Positions 1-12,229 of a DNA stretch of 64,000 bases are shown here, piece by piece. The DNA is taken from positions 26,072,501 to 26,136,500 of the forward strand of contig NC_134373.1 of the NCBI RefSeq assembly GCF_035582795.1, read 5' to 3'. This stretch comes from Mycteria americana (taxonomy: Eukaryota > Chordata > Aves > Ciconiiformes > Ciconiidae). The translations under genes were made by a program, and so were the position numbers. How positions within the stretch are numbered: the first letter of the stretch is position 1; each line of letters starts with the position of its first letter. The notes beneath the pieces are model-generated. The model saw only the letters and a list, made by a program, of their open reading frames with translations. It made no database searches and had not been told where the DNA came from.

Positions 1-110
1 TGCCCACCCTGACAGCCCTCACTCCATGCCTGCCCTCCCCTGGCTGTGGGGACCGTGGGATCTCCCCTTGCTCCCACCACCCGCTCCTCACCCTGCCGCT
101 GTCCCCGCAG

Positions 111-3100
111 GCCCCTGGGGCTGGCCGCTGGCGTGCGGCTGCTGGAGCTCCTTGCCAAGCGCCTCCACCTCTCCACAGCCAGCTTCATCAACATCAGGTG
201 AGGGGAGCTGGGCCGTGGGGTGCTGCTGTCGCAGCCCTGGCTGTGCACAGCTGCCCCGAGCCAGGGGCCAGGAGGAACCGGGCTGTGGTGGGGATGGGGA
301 GGGGGTCTGTGCTCCCCAGTCTCATGCTGTGTCCCCCCTTCCCCGGCAGCGTCGTGGGCCCTGCGCTCACCTTCCGCATCCGGCAGAACCCCCAGAACCT
401 CTCACTGGCGGACGTGGCCAGCCAGGCTGGTGAGTTGGGCAGGGATCCCCGTGGTCCTGCCCCTCTTTCCTCCCCCAATTGTGGGGTGCCCCTTCTCAGG
501 GGCCGGGAAGAGGGGGCTCCCGCCATACGTCCCAGTGCCGTTGGCTGAACTGGGGAGCTGGCGTGGGGTGGGCAGCTGTCAGGGATATCCCTTGGCTCTG
601 TCTCTGGGGGGGGGTCTCTTGGGTCGAGGAGCAGCACCCCTCTAACCAGCTCTTCTCCATCCACAGAGCAAGTGGAGGCAGAGCTGGAGGCAGAGCTGGG
701 CCTGAAGATCGTGCAAACAGGAGTGGGAGAGGTAGGAGCAAGGCATGCCCATCCCTCGGGGCTGGGGCGGCCGGGGACAGGGCAGTGGGGGTGCTGCCAC
801 CGGGTACAAGCTGGGAAGCACTGTGCCCCAGCCCTGGGGTGCAGGGGTCTTCGTGAGCAAGCCATCTCCCTGGGTCTGTGGGGCAGCTGGGGAGCAGAGG
901 GCTCTGGGCAGCGTTCGGTATACTGTGTTGGAGACAGACAGGTTATCTGGGATGGGCCGGAGCGGGACCACTCCAGTGACCCCCTTCCACCCGGCAGCGA
1001 GATGCTGCCCAGCCGCCTGCACTCCCAGGGCACTCCGATCTTTCTAAAACAAAAGCTCTGCAAGGTTTGAAGGCAATTTGGGAGGGTGTCCTGGGGGCTT
1101 TCCCCCCCTCAATCCAAGACCAGGAGGCTGCAGGCTGCACCCTGCAGGACTCATCCTCACCCTTGCCTCCCTCCAGCCTAGGCACCCCATCCTGGCTGTG
1201 GCTTGGGTACCCCGGCTGTGCCCAGAGCACCCCAGAGACCATAGCTAGGCAGGCAAAATGCCATCGTGCCCCCAGGGGATGGCAAAGCAGCTGAAGGCAG
1301 GGATGGAGCAGGAGCCATCATCTGCTTGGAAAGGGGCTCCCCCTCCTGGGATCCCCAGGAACCGTCTCCTGGGGGGTGGAGCGGGGGCTGGAGATGGGGG
1401 ACCGAGCCTGGCTCCTGTGTCTGCAGCCTGGGGAGGGGAAGCGGTGCAGCACATCCCCAAGCCGGGGTCTGTTTCCCACCCTCCTGCTCTGTGGTAGTAG
1501 CTGTGGGCAGGGAGGAAGGAAGGGGGGACCTTGGAGGAGGCAGCCATGGAGAAGGGGTGGCCTGGCCACCGAGGCAACCTGTCTCCATCAGCAACATGTG
1601 GAGTGTCTCTATGGCAATGCCTTTTGATGTGGCAAGTGGCAGGAGCTGGGAGAGATGGCAGAGATGACGGAGCTGGAGCTTGGGGGAGGTTGAAGGAGCT
1701 TTGCAAGCCCTCTTCTGCATGGACCTCCCCGGTCCAGACCAGCTTGTGCTTTTCCTTCATCCCCACCCCGGGCTCTGAACTCAGAGACTGGTGCAAGATT
1801 TGGGGAAAGAGGGATGTAGAGAGGCAGAGGGACAGCAAGGCCAGGGTAGGCCTTGAGAGGGCAGTCCCTTCTGTCCCCCCAGCCCTGCTGAGGTCTCCAG
1901 ACCTTCTGACACCTCCAGGGGCTTTGGTGCCCTGGGGAACTGGGAGGTGCTGGCCCTGGTGGGTACCCCTGGCTGCAGGGCTGGCTGGGCCCTGGCGGCA
2001 GTCAGACTGGTCCCCAGGCACTGGGGCTAGCGAGGCTGGGGGTCAGGCAGCAGTGGGGACCCCTGGGGTGGGGGCATCCCCAGGCGATGATGGTGATGAC
2101 GTAGGTGATGATGACGCAGTGTTCCCTCGGTAACCTCATCAGGCTCGTGGCCAATGGGAGGCCGTGGCAGTGAGGTAATGCTGGGCTCTGGCGCCTCATT
2201 GGGCATAGGGTATTTGGTGGCGGTGATGCCCCAGCATCCCTGTGCTGCCCTAGGACCTGGCTGGCAGGGGAGCAGCATCCTGATCACCAGCGGCTCTAGG
2301 ACAAGGCCCTGGGACTGGCATGGATTTGGCTGTCCCCCCCAGCCACAGGGAAGGAGCCCTGGAGACGCTGCCTGCAAGGTGGCAGGGGCTGCTCTGTGTC
2401 CCAGCTGAGGAGAGCGATGGGGAGGACCTGTCCCCCAGCCACCGCAACTGGGAAAGCACCAGCCCTCTGGCAGTGCCGGCACATCCCCCCGTGTCCTGCC
2501 GTGGAGCAGTGGCCACAGGGGAGAGCCAAGCCCCATTTGGGGAAGTCCTCTGGGAGCAGCAATTGCTGCCCCGGACCCAACGCTGCAATGGCCCATCCTT
2601 TGCCTTTAACCCCTTGGGGCGAATCCAGCCCTCGCTGACCTCCAGCTGGGCAGGAGCTCATTGAACCCAAGCTCCGTGGGGCTACTGCCTGCCCTGGAGG
2701 GGGGCAGCCCGGGCTGGGGCTGCACTGGGAAGCAGCCCTGGGTGCTGGGAGCAGGGGAGCAGCAGGTCGCTGCTGCCTGGGCTTGGCCAGACTCTGCCCC
2801 CTCCTGCAGCCCCAGGGACACGACTGTGAGCAACGCCCCATGCGACGCACAGGTGGGTGCACCGTGCCTCACCCCAGTGACACCCAGCACCCCAATGACA
2901 CCAGCTCTGCCCCAGCCGAGGGTGCTGGGAGAATCGGTGCAGCACCGAGTGCCCTTGCTCTGTTTTAGTCCCCAACAACCCCAAATGTGGTGCAGAATGG
3001 GGTCTCTGCCCCCCCCCAGCCCCATGCAGATGCCCCCCACTAACCCTTGCACGGCTCTGCCCCCAGCGGAACGAGGCTGCTGCCTACTCGCGCCCATCCC

Positions 3101-6100
3101 GCTTCGGGGATGGTTTCCACTCGGTGCTCCTGACCTTCATCACGCTGGCCTGCGTGGCGGGCATCGCCATCGCAGCCGCCGCAGTCTTCTGCCTCCGGCG
3201 CCATGCCAAGCAGCGGGAGAAGGAGCGCCTGGCCGCCCTGGGGCCCGAGGGTGCTGCCGACACCACCTTTGAGTACCAGGTACCCCCACGGGATGCGGGA
3301 CCCTGCAGGATGCGGCACCGCTGTGTCAGCATCGCTCGGGGTGCACGGGGCTGCCCTACGGCAGCGCTGTGGCTGAGGGACAGGGCTCTTGCTGGGGTCC
3401 CCCAGGAGCTGTGCCGCCAGCACATGGCTGCCAAGTCTCTCTTTGGCCGCGCCGAGGCACCGGCGGAGACCTCGCGGGTCAGCAGCGTCTCGTCCCAGTT
3501 CAGCGATGCCCCGCAGCCCAGCCCCAGCTCCCACAGCAGCACGCCCTCCTGGTGCGAGGAGCCCGTCCAGTCCAACATGGACATCTCCACTGGACACATG
3601 ATACTGGTGAGCCAGCCTGGCGGGGTGGCAGCCCCCCTCCCGGGCCCCCTGTCTACCCCCCTGCTGCCGGGCTGACCCCTGTCCCTCTGCCCCAGGCCTA
3701 TATGGAGGACCACCTCCGCAACCGGGACCGGCTGGCCAAGGAGTGGCAGGCTCTCTGTGCCTACCAGGCTGAGCCCAGCGTCTGCTCCATTGCCCAGAGC
3801 GAAGCCAACCTGAAGAAGAACCGCAACCCCGACTACGTGCCCTGTGAGCATCCCAGCCGCCCTGCCCTAGGGACCGGCTCCCAGGACCGTGGCAGGATGG
3901 GCACAGGGATGCTTGGGGCCACGGCAGGCTGCAGCGTGGGCTTGCCCCCAGCTCCCCTGGGCACTCGCCACATCCCCTGGCCTCTGTTTCCGCAGATGAT
4001 CACGTGCGGATCAAGCTGAAAGCCGAGAGCAACCCGTCCCGCAGCGACTTCATCAACGCCAGTCCGATTGTGAGTGATCACCGGGGGCTCCTGCCCTGCC
4101 ACCCCGCTCTGTGATGTGCTCAGCCCCGGCGAGGCTCTCGCTCTGGGATGGAGCTGGATGGAGCTCACATCCCTGTGGGCTATGGATGTGAGCAATGTGC
4201 CTGCCCCGTTGCTCAGACGTGGTTAAAAGTCATTTCCCTCCTGGCTGCGGCACCTGAAGCTGCCTCCCCAGCCCTCCCATCGCCCCTGGAGTATCCCCCT
4301 GCTCCTCCCAGTGTCACCATCCCTGGCCGAAGAGCGTGCAGTCTGACACCTCCTTTCCCGCTCCAGATCGAGCACGACCCACGGATGCCAGCGTACATTG
4401 CCACGCAGGGGCCGCTGTCCCACACTATCGCTGACTTCTGGCAGGTGGGTGTCACCCGGCTGTGCCAGCCCATTGGGGTCCCTCTGGGTGCTGCCCACCA
4501 GATGGGTCACAGCAGCTCGGCCACCCTCCTGCCTGGGCTGTCACCCAGCGGTGACACCCCCCCATGCCTTGCCCGCAGATGGTGTGGGAGCATGGCTGCA
4601 CGGTCATCGTCATGCTGAGCCCACTGGCCGAGGACAGTGTCAAGCAGTGTGACCGCTACTGGCCGGATGAAGGCTCCTCTCTCTACCACATCTACGAGGC
4701 AAGTGTGGCTGGTAGCCTGGGGCAAGGAACATCCTCCAGCCCCTGTCCCCCCAAGGGCAGCCCTCCTGCCCGGCACTGATGCCCACCGGCTGCCTCTCTC
4801 GGGCAGGTGAACCTGGTGTCGGAGCACATCTGGTGCGAGGATTTCCTGGTGCGCAGCTTCTACCTGAAGAACGTGCAGTCGCAGGAGACCCGCACCCTGA
4901 CACAGTTCCACTTCCTCAGCTGGCCGGCCGAGGGCATCCCTGCCACCACCCGGCCCCTCCTCGACTTCCGCAGGTGAGCGCCCACCCAGCGCCATGCCAG
5001 CCCCCGGGGAGCCGGCGGTGGTCCCGACCGCAGGGGACTGATGGGCGAGGACATCGCTGCTGGTGTGATGAGGGTCATGGCCATGGCATGGACTGGCTGG
5101 GGGGGACAAGGGGCTGCTGTGCATGGGGAGGAGCAGAAGAATCAGGTTCTGGCCAGCTTGGGATGAGGCTCAGCAGAGCTTGGTGGGCAAGAAACCTCCA
5201 GCTGAGGTTGCCAGGGCTCCCCAGCCTTCATGGAGAAGGTGGGAAAGTGCTCTTCCCCGGAGCTGGCATGGGGGACAGCACTGCCTGGCACCCTCCCCAG
5301 CCATGGGGGAGAAGAAACCCCCGGAGCCAGCCTTGAATAGCTGTGACCCATTGCTCCCTATGCCCTACGGCCAGCAGTGGGTCCCCAGCCAGCCCCCGGA
5401 GAGGGCTGTGGGGCTGGGACTGCTCCCGGGAGGTTTGCAGGCAGCACCTGCTGGGGTCTCGGGGTCCCTGGGTGGTGGTAGGCTCCTGCCAGGGGCTGGC
5501 CGGTCACTGTCCCCAGGCCGTGTGGGGCCAGGGACCCTGCTTAGGGCAGCGGGGGATCCCCAAGCACATCGCCCTCCTCTCTGCCCCGCTCACGCTCTCT
5601 CTGTCTCTCTGTCTGTCTCTGTCTCTCTCTCGCAGCTGCCGGCGTCATTTTTGTGATTTGCAGCTAGTAATCTGGCTCCAGTTGCATAGTCACAAAAGTG
5701 ATCGTTGGCAGCCGTGCCTGCTGCATGGAGCATGTCGGGAGCCCTGCCGGCGCCTGGCCCCCAGCTTCGTGCCCCACCGGACCAGAGCTGCTCCCCTGGG
5801 GGTCCTGCCACTGCTCCCCTCCTCGGGCTGGGCACCCAAGAAGCTGGGCTCCTCTCCCTGCCCCGGCCCCTTTCCACCCATGGTCCCTATCCCATGCCCA
5901 GCACCACGGGGGAGGCAGGAGGAGCCATGTGCTGGACCCCCAGGGCCACATCATGGGGTGCCTGCTGCCCCCCCGGCTCGGCACAGCGAGGGGCACCTAG
6001 CGCAGCCTCGTCCCTGGCATGGCGGGGCACTGACCTGCTCCCTCTATGTCCTTGCAGGAAGGTGAACAAGTGCTACCGGGGTCGCTCCTGCCCTATTATC

Positions 6101-6642
6101 GTTCACTGCAGGTACTGCTGGGGATGGAGGGGGGGGGTATGGGCTGGGGGGTGGCTGCAAGGCTGGGACTTGCTGGCCAGCACCAGTTCCTGGAGCCTGT
6201 CCCCCTGGTCCAAGCATCTGCGTCTTGCAGTGATGGTGCAGGCAGGACCGGGACGTACATCCTCGTCGACATGGTCCTGAACCGAATGGCCAAAGGTAGG
6301 TGCAGGGCTGCACCGCTTCTGCCCTGTCTGGGGGGTGCGGGGCCGTGTGCTCGGCCCGTGGACCCCCCTCCTAGCACCCTTCTCCCCCTCTGCCCCAGGG
6401 GTGAAGGAGATAGACATAGCTGCTACGCTGGAGCACATCCGAGACCAGCGGCCCGGCATGGTGCAGACCAAGGTACTCCCTGAACTGGGGATCCCCTCCC
6501 TCCCTGAGCAGGCACAGCCCTGGGACGGGGCTGGCAGGGCCCCTCACGCCCCCCTCCTCTGCTCCCCCAGGACCAGTTTGAGTTTGCACTGACGGCCGTG
6601 GCTGAGGAAGTAAACGCCATCCTGAAGGCGCTGCCGCAGTGA
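111..6642 (+). CDS. PTPRN: PTPRN (IA-2), receptor-type protein tyrosine phosphatase-like N, 3' part
   Basis: IA-2 is a transmembrane protein of dense-core secretory granules in neuroendocrine cells and has lost phosphatase activity. The 5' half lies outside the window. Fourteen in-frame exons are read: 111-197, 350-429, 667-731, 3067-3279, 3406-3606, 3696-3843, 3996-4069, 4367-4444, 4579-4698, 4807-4973, 6058-6111, 6231-6295, 6399-6472 and 6571-6642 (stop TGA 6640-6642). The first three encode the membrane-proximal ectodomain ([24 protein letters not shown]). Exon 3067-3279 carries one transmembrane helix ([20 protein letters not shown]). The rest is the PTP-like domain. The signature reads [10 protein letters not shown], with Asp where active enzymes have Ala, and the WPD loop reads WPAEG; both are the known IA-2 substitutions. 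The protein ends ILKALPQ. The intron at 4699-4806 begins GC rather than GT. The 2.3-kb intron 732-3066 shows no further exon to me. Family identity is very secure. Confidence 0.96.
5591..5634 (+). repeat. Pyrimidine microsatellite ending in a perfect 3' splice-site motif
   Basis: About 44 bases of CT/TG-rich simple sequence (CTCTCTGTCTCTCTGTCTG type) run straight into CGCAG. The tract plus CAG reads as a strong splice acceptor at the 5' foot of the mir-153 hairpin, inside the PTPRN intron 4974-6057. No coding exon is expected here. It could be only a microsatellite, or it could be a cryptic or alternative acceptor. Confidence 0.7.
5635..5712 (+). ncRNA. MIR153: mir-153 precursor (mir-153-1 type) in a PTPRN intron
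   Basis: The 78-base segment folds into a hairpin: GCTGCC at 5635-5640 pairs with GGCAGC at 5707-5712, and the two arms are complementary with a short loop around 5667-5680. The 3' arm at 5682-5703 contains the 22-base miR-153-3p sequence as I remember it, with seed TGCATAG. The 5' arm starts TCATTTTTGTGAT at 5645. In human, MIR153-1 lies in a PTPRN intron between the exon ending at the DFR codons and the one starting KVNKCYRG, which is the same place as here. The microRNA is brain-enriched and represses synaptic and secretory targets (established knowledge). It is on the host-gene strand, so it is probably processed from the PTPRN primary transcript. Confidence 0.95.
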
Positions 6643-7159
6643 TGGCAAGGAGCCCTCCCCTCTCGTCTTCCCCCATGCCCCCCTGGCTTCGTGCGCTCTC
6701 CTCGCCCTGCCCGTGGGGCTGCTCTCCCTGTAAAATGCTGTCTGTGCTGCTGGCTCTATTTCTGCCCCCCGGTCCCCCCTGCCCCCCTCTCCAGGGACAC
6801 TGGGCTCAGCCCCTCTGTGTGTAGGGCACGGAACCCCATTGCACCCACTGCTACCGCAGAGGGGGGCCTGGGCTCGTGTCCCCTATCCCCTGCAGAAGAG
6901 GTGACCAGGCGATGGTGCTGGGAGTTGGCTGTGGGGTCCCCCCAGCCGCTCTCCTGCACCCCAGCCTGGTGGTTCCTGTGCCAGCTCCCTCCCTGTACCC
7001 ATGCGGGGGGCAGGAGTGGGCAGGGGTCCCCTACGGCTGGGGGGAGCACTGGGTGCAGGGGGGCCTGGCCCAGCCCCAGGTCCCCTCCATGTGCTCCCCA
7101 CCTTGTCACTCGAGCAGAAGAGAAATTTCTAGAGAAATATAATTTTGTATCTTGATGTG

Positions 7160-7165
7160 AATAAA
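7160..7165 (+). terminator. PTPRN poly(A) signal
   Basis: AATAAA about 520 bases after the PTPRN stop, followed by a GTGT-rich stretch at 7208-7215. This gives a 3' UTR of roughly 540 bases. The DNAJB2 signal on the other strand is about 210 bases further on, so the two genes end tail to tail. Confidence 0.85.
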
Positions 7166-7372
7166 GTTCTCGTGTCGCATTCGTGCAGCTGCAGCCAGGC
7201 CTCTGACTGTGTGTGTATGGGGGGGCACAGGGAGTCCTGTTTTCCCACCCCCGCCCCAGGAGCACAGCCTGTGCCCCACAACCACCAGACAAGGGCAGCT
7301 GGGCCCGGGCCCCCCCTTGCCTGCAGCCCCCAGCCTAGAGACACCCCGCAGGCAGCAGCTACTGCAAACAGG

Positions 7373-7378
7373 TTTATT
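7373..7378 (-). terminator. DNAJB2 poly(A) signal
   Basis: TTTATT on the plus strand is AATAAA on the minus strand. It lies about 390 bases past the short-isoform stop and about 1.2 kb past the long-isoform stop of DNAJB2. Confidence 0.8.
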
Positions 7379-7765
7379 GACGGCTGTCAGCAGAAGGGGG
7401 TCAGGGAGGGGGGGCTGCAGCGAGGAGGGGGGCAGAGCCCAGCCCCGCTGGCTGAGCCCAGCCATGCTGCCCCTCACTGCTTGCCGCCAGCACCCCCCAG
7501 CAGCCTAATCTACAGCAACCCCCCGCCAGCCCCCTCCCCTCCAGCCCCCCATCACCACCCTCCCCACCACCTCATGGGGCCCAGGGCCTCTCCCCCCAGC
7601 CCCAGGTATTGCTCTGCCATAAGCCCTGTCGTGCCCCCCCGCCACGTCCCACGGAGCCAGAGGGTGCTGGGGGGGAGGGGGTGGCCGTGCAGGGACAAAG
7701 CGGAGTCCTGGCTGGGAGAGCCTCCGTGGGCGAGCAGGCGTGCGCGGTCCCCGGGCGCAGCAGCC

Positions 7766-7776
7766 TCAGAACACAC
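7766..7776 (-). other. DNAJB2: DNAJB2 alternative terminal coding exon (short, non-prenylated isoform)
   Basis: The minus strand has an acceptor (CCCCAG) followed by GTGTGTTCTGA. Joined to the donor GCAG/GTGGGC at 8742, the frame gives a tail AGVF and stop. Human HSJ1a ends PADVF, so the tail and the splice design match. The exon then continues as 3' UTR to the AATAAA at 7373-7378. The long isoform simply reads past the donor to its stop at 8560. Confidence 0.8.
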
Positions 7777-10700
7777 CTGGGGAGACAAGCAGAGGGGGGA
7801 ACACAACAGCACCCGTGAAACCCTCCTTGGCCCAGGGCTGGGGAGCGAGGGAGGGAGGCAGGAAGGTCCCCGGAGGAGGAGGAGGAGGACAGCCAAGGCA
7901 GGACCACAGGCAATGGCGAGGGTGGGAACACCTGTGAGCATCACCGAGGGTCACTGCTGCTGTGGGAAGCAGGGAGGGACAGTGCCCTGCAGGCTATGCA
8001 AGGCATAGAGAAGGGGGTGACCAGGCAGGGTCTGCAATGCGGGGAACAGGAGGAGGAGGTACAGGCAGGAGCGACAGCATCCAGAGGGGAGAGACAGACA
8101 CAAGGCACCAAGCAGAGCCCACGTGCGCACCCCTCCTTGCAAGGAGGGAGAGCCCGACCCAGGAGTCCCCAGCCCAGGCAGGGGCAGGCAGCAGCCAGGG
8201 AGGCACCGGCTGGAGCCCCTGCCCGTCTGCAGGGCAGGCAGGGAGAGAGGAGCAGGCAGAGCCGGGGCATGCCTGCCCGCGGGCACCCTGCGCTTCCCGG
8301 AGCCAGGGCAGCAGGGGCTGCCCCTCTTCCTGGGACCCCACCAGGGGCCCATCTTCAAGCCACGACCCCCAACTCTGGCAGCCCCCCCCACCCAGGCGTG
8401 CCACCAGCCACCCACCCACCTGAGCGGCAGCAAGGAGGCAAGGTAGGAAAGACTCCCCCTCCCTTGCTGGGGGAGGCAGGAGCCAAGCCCCAGGCAGTGA
8501 GCCCCCACCTCCCCTTTCCTCTCCCTGCCCCACGGGGGGGCACACCCCCAGCCCCAGGCTCAGAGCAGGGGGCAGTGCCACTGCTTTGCTTTGGGGGCAG
8601 GTTCGTGCCCCGCTGCAGCAGGGCTGCCAGCCCCTGGAGGCTCCCGCTCCGGCCCCCCCCGGGGACCGCGGGCTCTGCGGGCGGAGGACGGGGTGCCAGG
8701 GCTGCCCCCCGGTGCCGGCAGGGCACCGGGGCCGTGCCCACCTGCTTGGTGGTGCCCCGTGGCCTCCATCTCGGAGAGGCTGTAGGCCATGGCCAGCTGC
8801 AAGTCCTCATCCTCATCCTCGCTATCCGTGTAGAGGCAGACGGGCGAGGAGCTCGGGGGCCGGTGCGGGGCAGGCGGTGGGGGCGAGGGGGGCCGCGGGC
8901 TGGGGAAGGCTTGCTGCTCCCGCCGGCTCAGCTCCAGCCCCAGCGCCATGTCGTCAGGGACTCCTGTGGGGACAGGGACAGGGGCAGGGGCAGGGGACGG
9001 GGATCGTGTCCGCTCCAGCTCCCCAGAGCTGGCACAGGGCCCCAGCAACTCCTGCCCACCCCACCAATCCTCCACAGCAGAGCCCCAAACCAGGGCCGAC
9101 CAGGGCTCAGCCCAAAACCAAGCCTGGATGCAGCACCCCCCCCAGCCACCCCAAAGGAGCAGAGGGGTCCCCAAAGGGAAAGGGTGCTGGGAGGTGGCAC
9201 CGCCAGACCCCAACAAGTCGGTCCGCGGTGCTGCTTCTCACCATCGATGTGGATCGACTTCAGCTCCCCGTCCTCCTCCACTTCCACCCGCTCCCGCCCG
9301 TTCTCAATAATCCTGCAGACAGACAGACAGACAGATGGACGGTCAAGGGCCAGGCGGCCAGAGCATCGCAGCGGCAAGCTGCGATGTCCAAAGGCCCGCC
9401 GATGAGGGGGGTCCGCGGGGGCAAAGTGGGCCGGCACTGCCCTCACCGCTTGGTGGTGATGCGCCTGCCGTTAACGAAGGTGGTGGAGGTGGAGACAGAG
9501 CGGAAGCCCAGCCCTGCATCAGCGCCAGAGCCGAAGGACGAGGCAAAGAAATCTGGAGAAGGGAGCGACAAGGTCAGTGCCAGGGTTGGGGGCACGAGGA
9601 AGGCAGGGGACAGACCCTGCGCAGGGAGACACGGTGTCCCGGGGTCCCCTGCCAGGTAGGGGCTGCCAGCGTCTCCTACCTGAGGATCCTGGGAAGGGGG
9701 AAAAGAAGTGGCCTCCCCCATGGTGCCGTGGACCAGGTCCTCGCAGCTCAGAGAAGGGCAGCATCTCATCTGGAAGGCAAGGAACCCCCCGTCTGCATCA
9801 CCCCCACAGCTCGGTGAGCCAGACGCAGAGCACTGCCATGGGGATTCCCCCCCGGGGCTGGCCGCACACCCTGTCCCCAAGCCCAGCTGCTGCCCTGGGG
9901 ACAGAGAGGTGTCCCAGAGCCAGCCCCCGGCCCCCCCCGCCCCACACACACCAAAGAAGTCAGCGAAGGGGTCTCGCCCGCCAAAGAACTCCCGGAAGAC
10001 ATCGTGAGCGCTGCGGAAGGTGAAGGTGAATTCGGGGGCTCCGGCATCGGCCCTGGAGCCTCCCGGTCCTGCTGGAGGGAAGAGGCTCAGAGTTAAGTGG
10101 AGCCCCAGGTGGGAAGCCCCTGAAGGGCAGCGAGCCCCAGGGGGCACAGACCCACATGGGGTCTTCAGATGGGGCTGTATCCAGAGCTGCACTAACCCCC
10201 CGCGGCCCCGCTTGCCCACTCACCCGCCCCCATGAGTCCGTCCTTGCCGTAACGGTCGTAGACATCGCGCTTCTGCTCTGGAAGGAGAAGAGAGGGGGCT
10301 GCAGGGAAGCCGCTGCCAGGCATGGGGCCGGGAGCGGCGGCACAGGCAGGAGCACTGATGCTTCCCCCTGGCCAAGGGAGGTGCAGAACAGCAAGAGGAG
10401 GAGGGCAGCACGAGCCCCCACCGCACCAGCACTGCTCCCAAACCCAAGCTGGGGCATCAGGCGAGGATGCGCAAGCCTCAGCCCCACTGGGGAGACCTCA
10501 TCCTGGAGGCGAGCACCCCAGCATCTCTTCCAAGAGCCATTTTGGGGGATGCGTGGAGAGATAACCAAACCCCACGAGCCGGGCGGTAAAGCTGGAGGGA
10601 CCTACTGCCTCCTGGGGATGTCCAGGGATGCCACCCAGTTGACCCCAGCAGCAGGACACCCCAGGGGGAGCAGCCCCAAGGGCTTGGGAGGACACAAAAC

Positions 10701-11893
10701 AGCACCATGGCCTCTTACTGTCTGACAGCACTTCGTATGCCTCAGCGATCTCCTTGAACCTCTGCTCGGCATACTCCTTGTTGTCTGGGTTTTTATCCGG
10801 GTGCCATTTCAGCGCAGCTTTCCTGTACCTGCACAGACGGGCAGCGATGGGGCACGCAGCAGCCCTTGGGCGGCAGGGGCTCCCGCGCCAGCAACCCCCC
10901 TCTGAGCACATGCCTCCGACCCCGCGGGCAGGGGCACCCCGAGCCCGCTTCACCCAGCACCCTACAGCCTCAGGCATCAAACGGGAGGTTCCTGGACTGG
11001 TTCAACTCCCAAGCAAATATTTGCGGCATGACCCCAGCCTGGACCTGCCCCAGCTGCCCTCGGCAGCAGCTCCGGACAATGCTCACAGGTTTGCTCCGGA
11101 GCCTTCCGGGGCTCCGTTGTGGACGTGCACGGACCAGGGGACACTGGGGGGCTCCTGGGGCCAGGCGAGCACCAGCAGCCCCTTCCTCCCACCCGCAGCT
11201 AGCTAGGGTTAACCCAGGCTGCCCAGCTTCTCTCACCCACTCTTAGGAACCTCCATCCCCCAGGCAAGCCGCCGCTCCACACCTATTCCCCCCGGGCGAT
11301 GCCTCACCTCAGCAGGAGCAGCAAGGCCTCGGCAGGGTGCCAGGCAGGAGCTGCAGGAGGCTCTGCCGGCCCCCGGGGCTCCCCTGCAGTGCCTGGGGCG
11401 CAGCGCCGGACCTGCCAACGGGCCCGGTCCCCGCACCTGGGGACACGCTGCTCCTCTCCCCGTGAGCTCCAGCCCCCTGACCCTGACGCCAGCAGAGCCC
11501 CTGTGCCCCAGCCCTCGGCCATCCCCGCACCCTCTGGCAGAGAGAGGGGACGCCTCCAAACCCCAGCGGGACCCACCTCCCGCCTCCATCCCCAGCCCCG
11601 GGCTGAGAGCCGGGACAAAGGGACCAAACCCCACCAAGAGATGCCTTTGTGCGGCAGTGAAGCCCGGCCCCGCTCTGGCCTCCGCACAAAGGAAACAAAG
11701 GCTGGATTGTCACCTCCGGAGCTGGGCCCTGTCCCCACCGGCCCCGCGGGGAGCCCCCGCCTCGCTGGCGCCGGGTAGGGGGGGCGGGGGGGGGGTGGCT
11801 GGGGCTGCTCTGCCCGGTGGGCACTTACGCCTTCTTGATGTCCTCGGCGGTGGCATTGCGGCTCACCCCCAGCGCTTCGTAGTAGTCCACCAT
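7766..11893 (-). CDS. DNAJB2: DNAJB2 (HSJ1), J-domain co-chaperone with ubiquitin-interacting motifs
   Basis: DNAJB2 stimulates HSP70 and delivers ubiquitylated clients to the proteasome; it is enriched in neurons. Coding exons, read right to left, are 11829-11893, 10719-10828, 10224-10277, 9952-10068, 9680-9769, 9447-9552, 9242-9312 and 8560-8963. They give 338 residues (human long form 324). The J domain starts [10 protein letters not shown] and keeps HPD at residues 31-33. A G/F-rich region ([18 protein letters not shown]) and the conserved [18 protein letters not shown] block follow. UIM-like helices lie at [17 protein letters not shown] and [18 protein letters not shown]. The long form ends CPLL, a CAAX box that favours geranylgeranylation. 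A donor inside the last exon (after 8742) can join 7776, giving a 281-residue form. An acceptor just before 11919 implies a noncoding first exon, probably ending near 12888. The gene faces PTPRN tail to tail. Confidence 0.95.
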
Positions 11894-12229
11894 GACGTGT
11901 GGCTGTCCCGCGGGGTCACTGCGGGGGGGGAAAGGCAACGTCAGGGGGTCCACAGGCGCAGCCCGGCAGCGCCGGGTGCGGGAGCAAGGGCGGGCTGCCC
12001 TGCCCTCCCCAGGCGCCCCGGCCCCCCCACAGGTCCCCCCGAGAGCAGCTCGGTAGCAACCCCACACACGGCTCCCCAGCACCCTGCCTGCGCCTCGGCC
12101 ACACGGATGCGCGCACAGCCCCGGCCGGGCCCCCTTGCTGCTGCCGCGCCGCCGTCCCACCCGCATCACCCCGACTTGCCCAAGCAAGGGGACAGGGACC
12201 CTCGCTGCGGGCCCCGCTGGTCTGCCCCG

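Noticed and set aside
2084-2117. GATGAT-type short repeat with TGACGTA and TGACGCA in the long PTPRN intron
   Set aside because: Short and imperfect; CRE-like matches arise easily from GATGAC repeats, so no regulatory claim is made.
7996-9405. Plus-strand open frame of 469 codons
   Set aside because: It is antisense to DNAJB2 exons 7-8 and their 3' region, and is low-complexity Gly/Pro/Arg sequence typical of GC-rich shadows.
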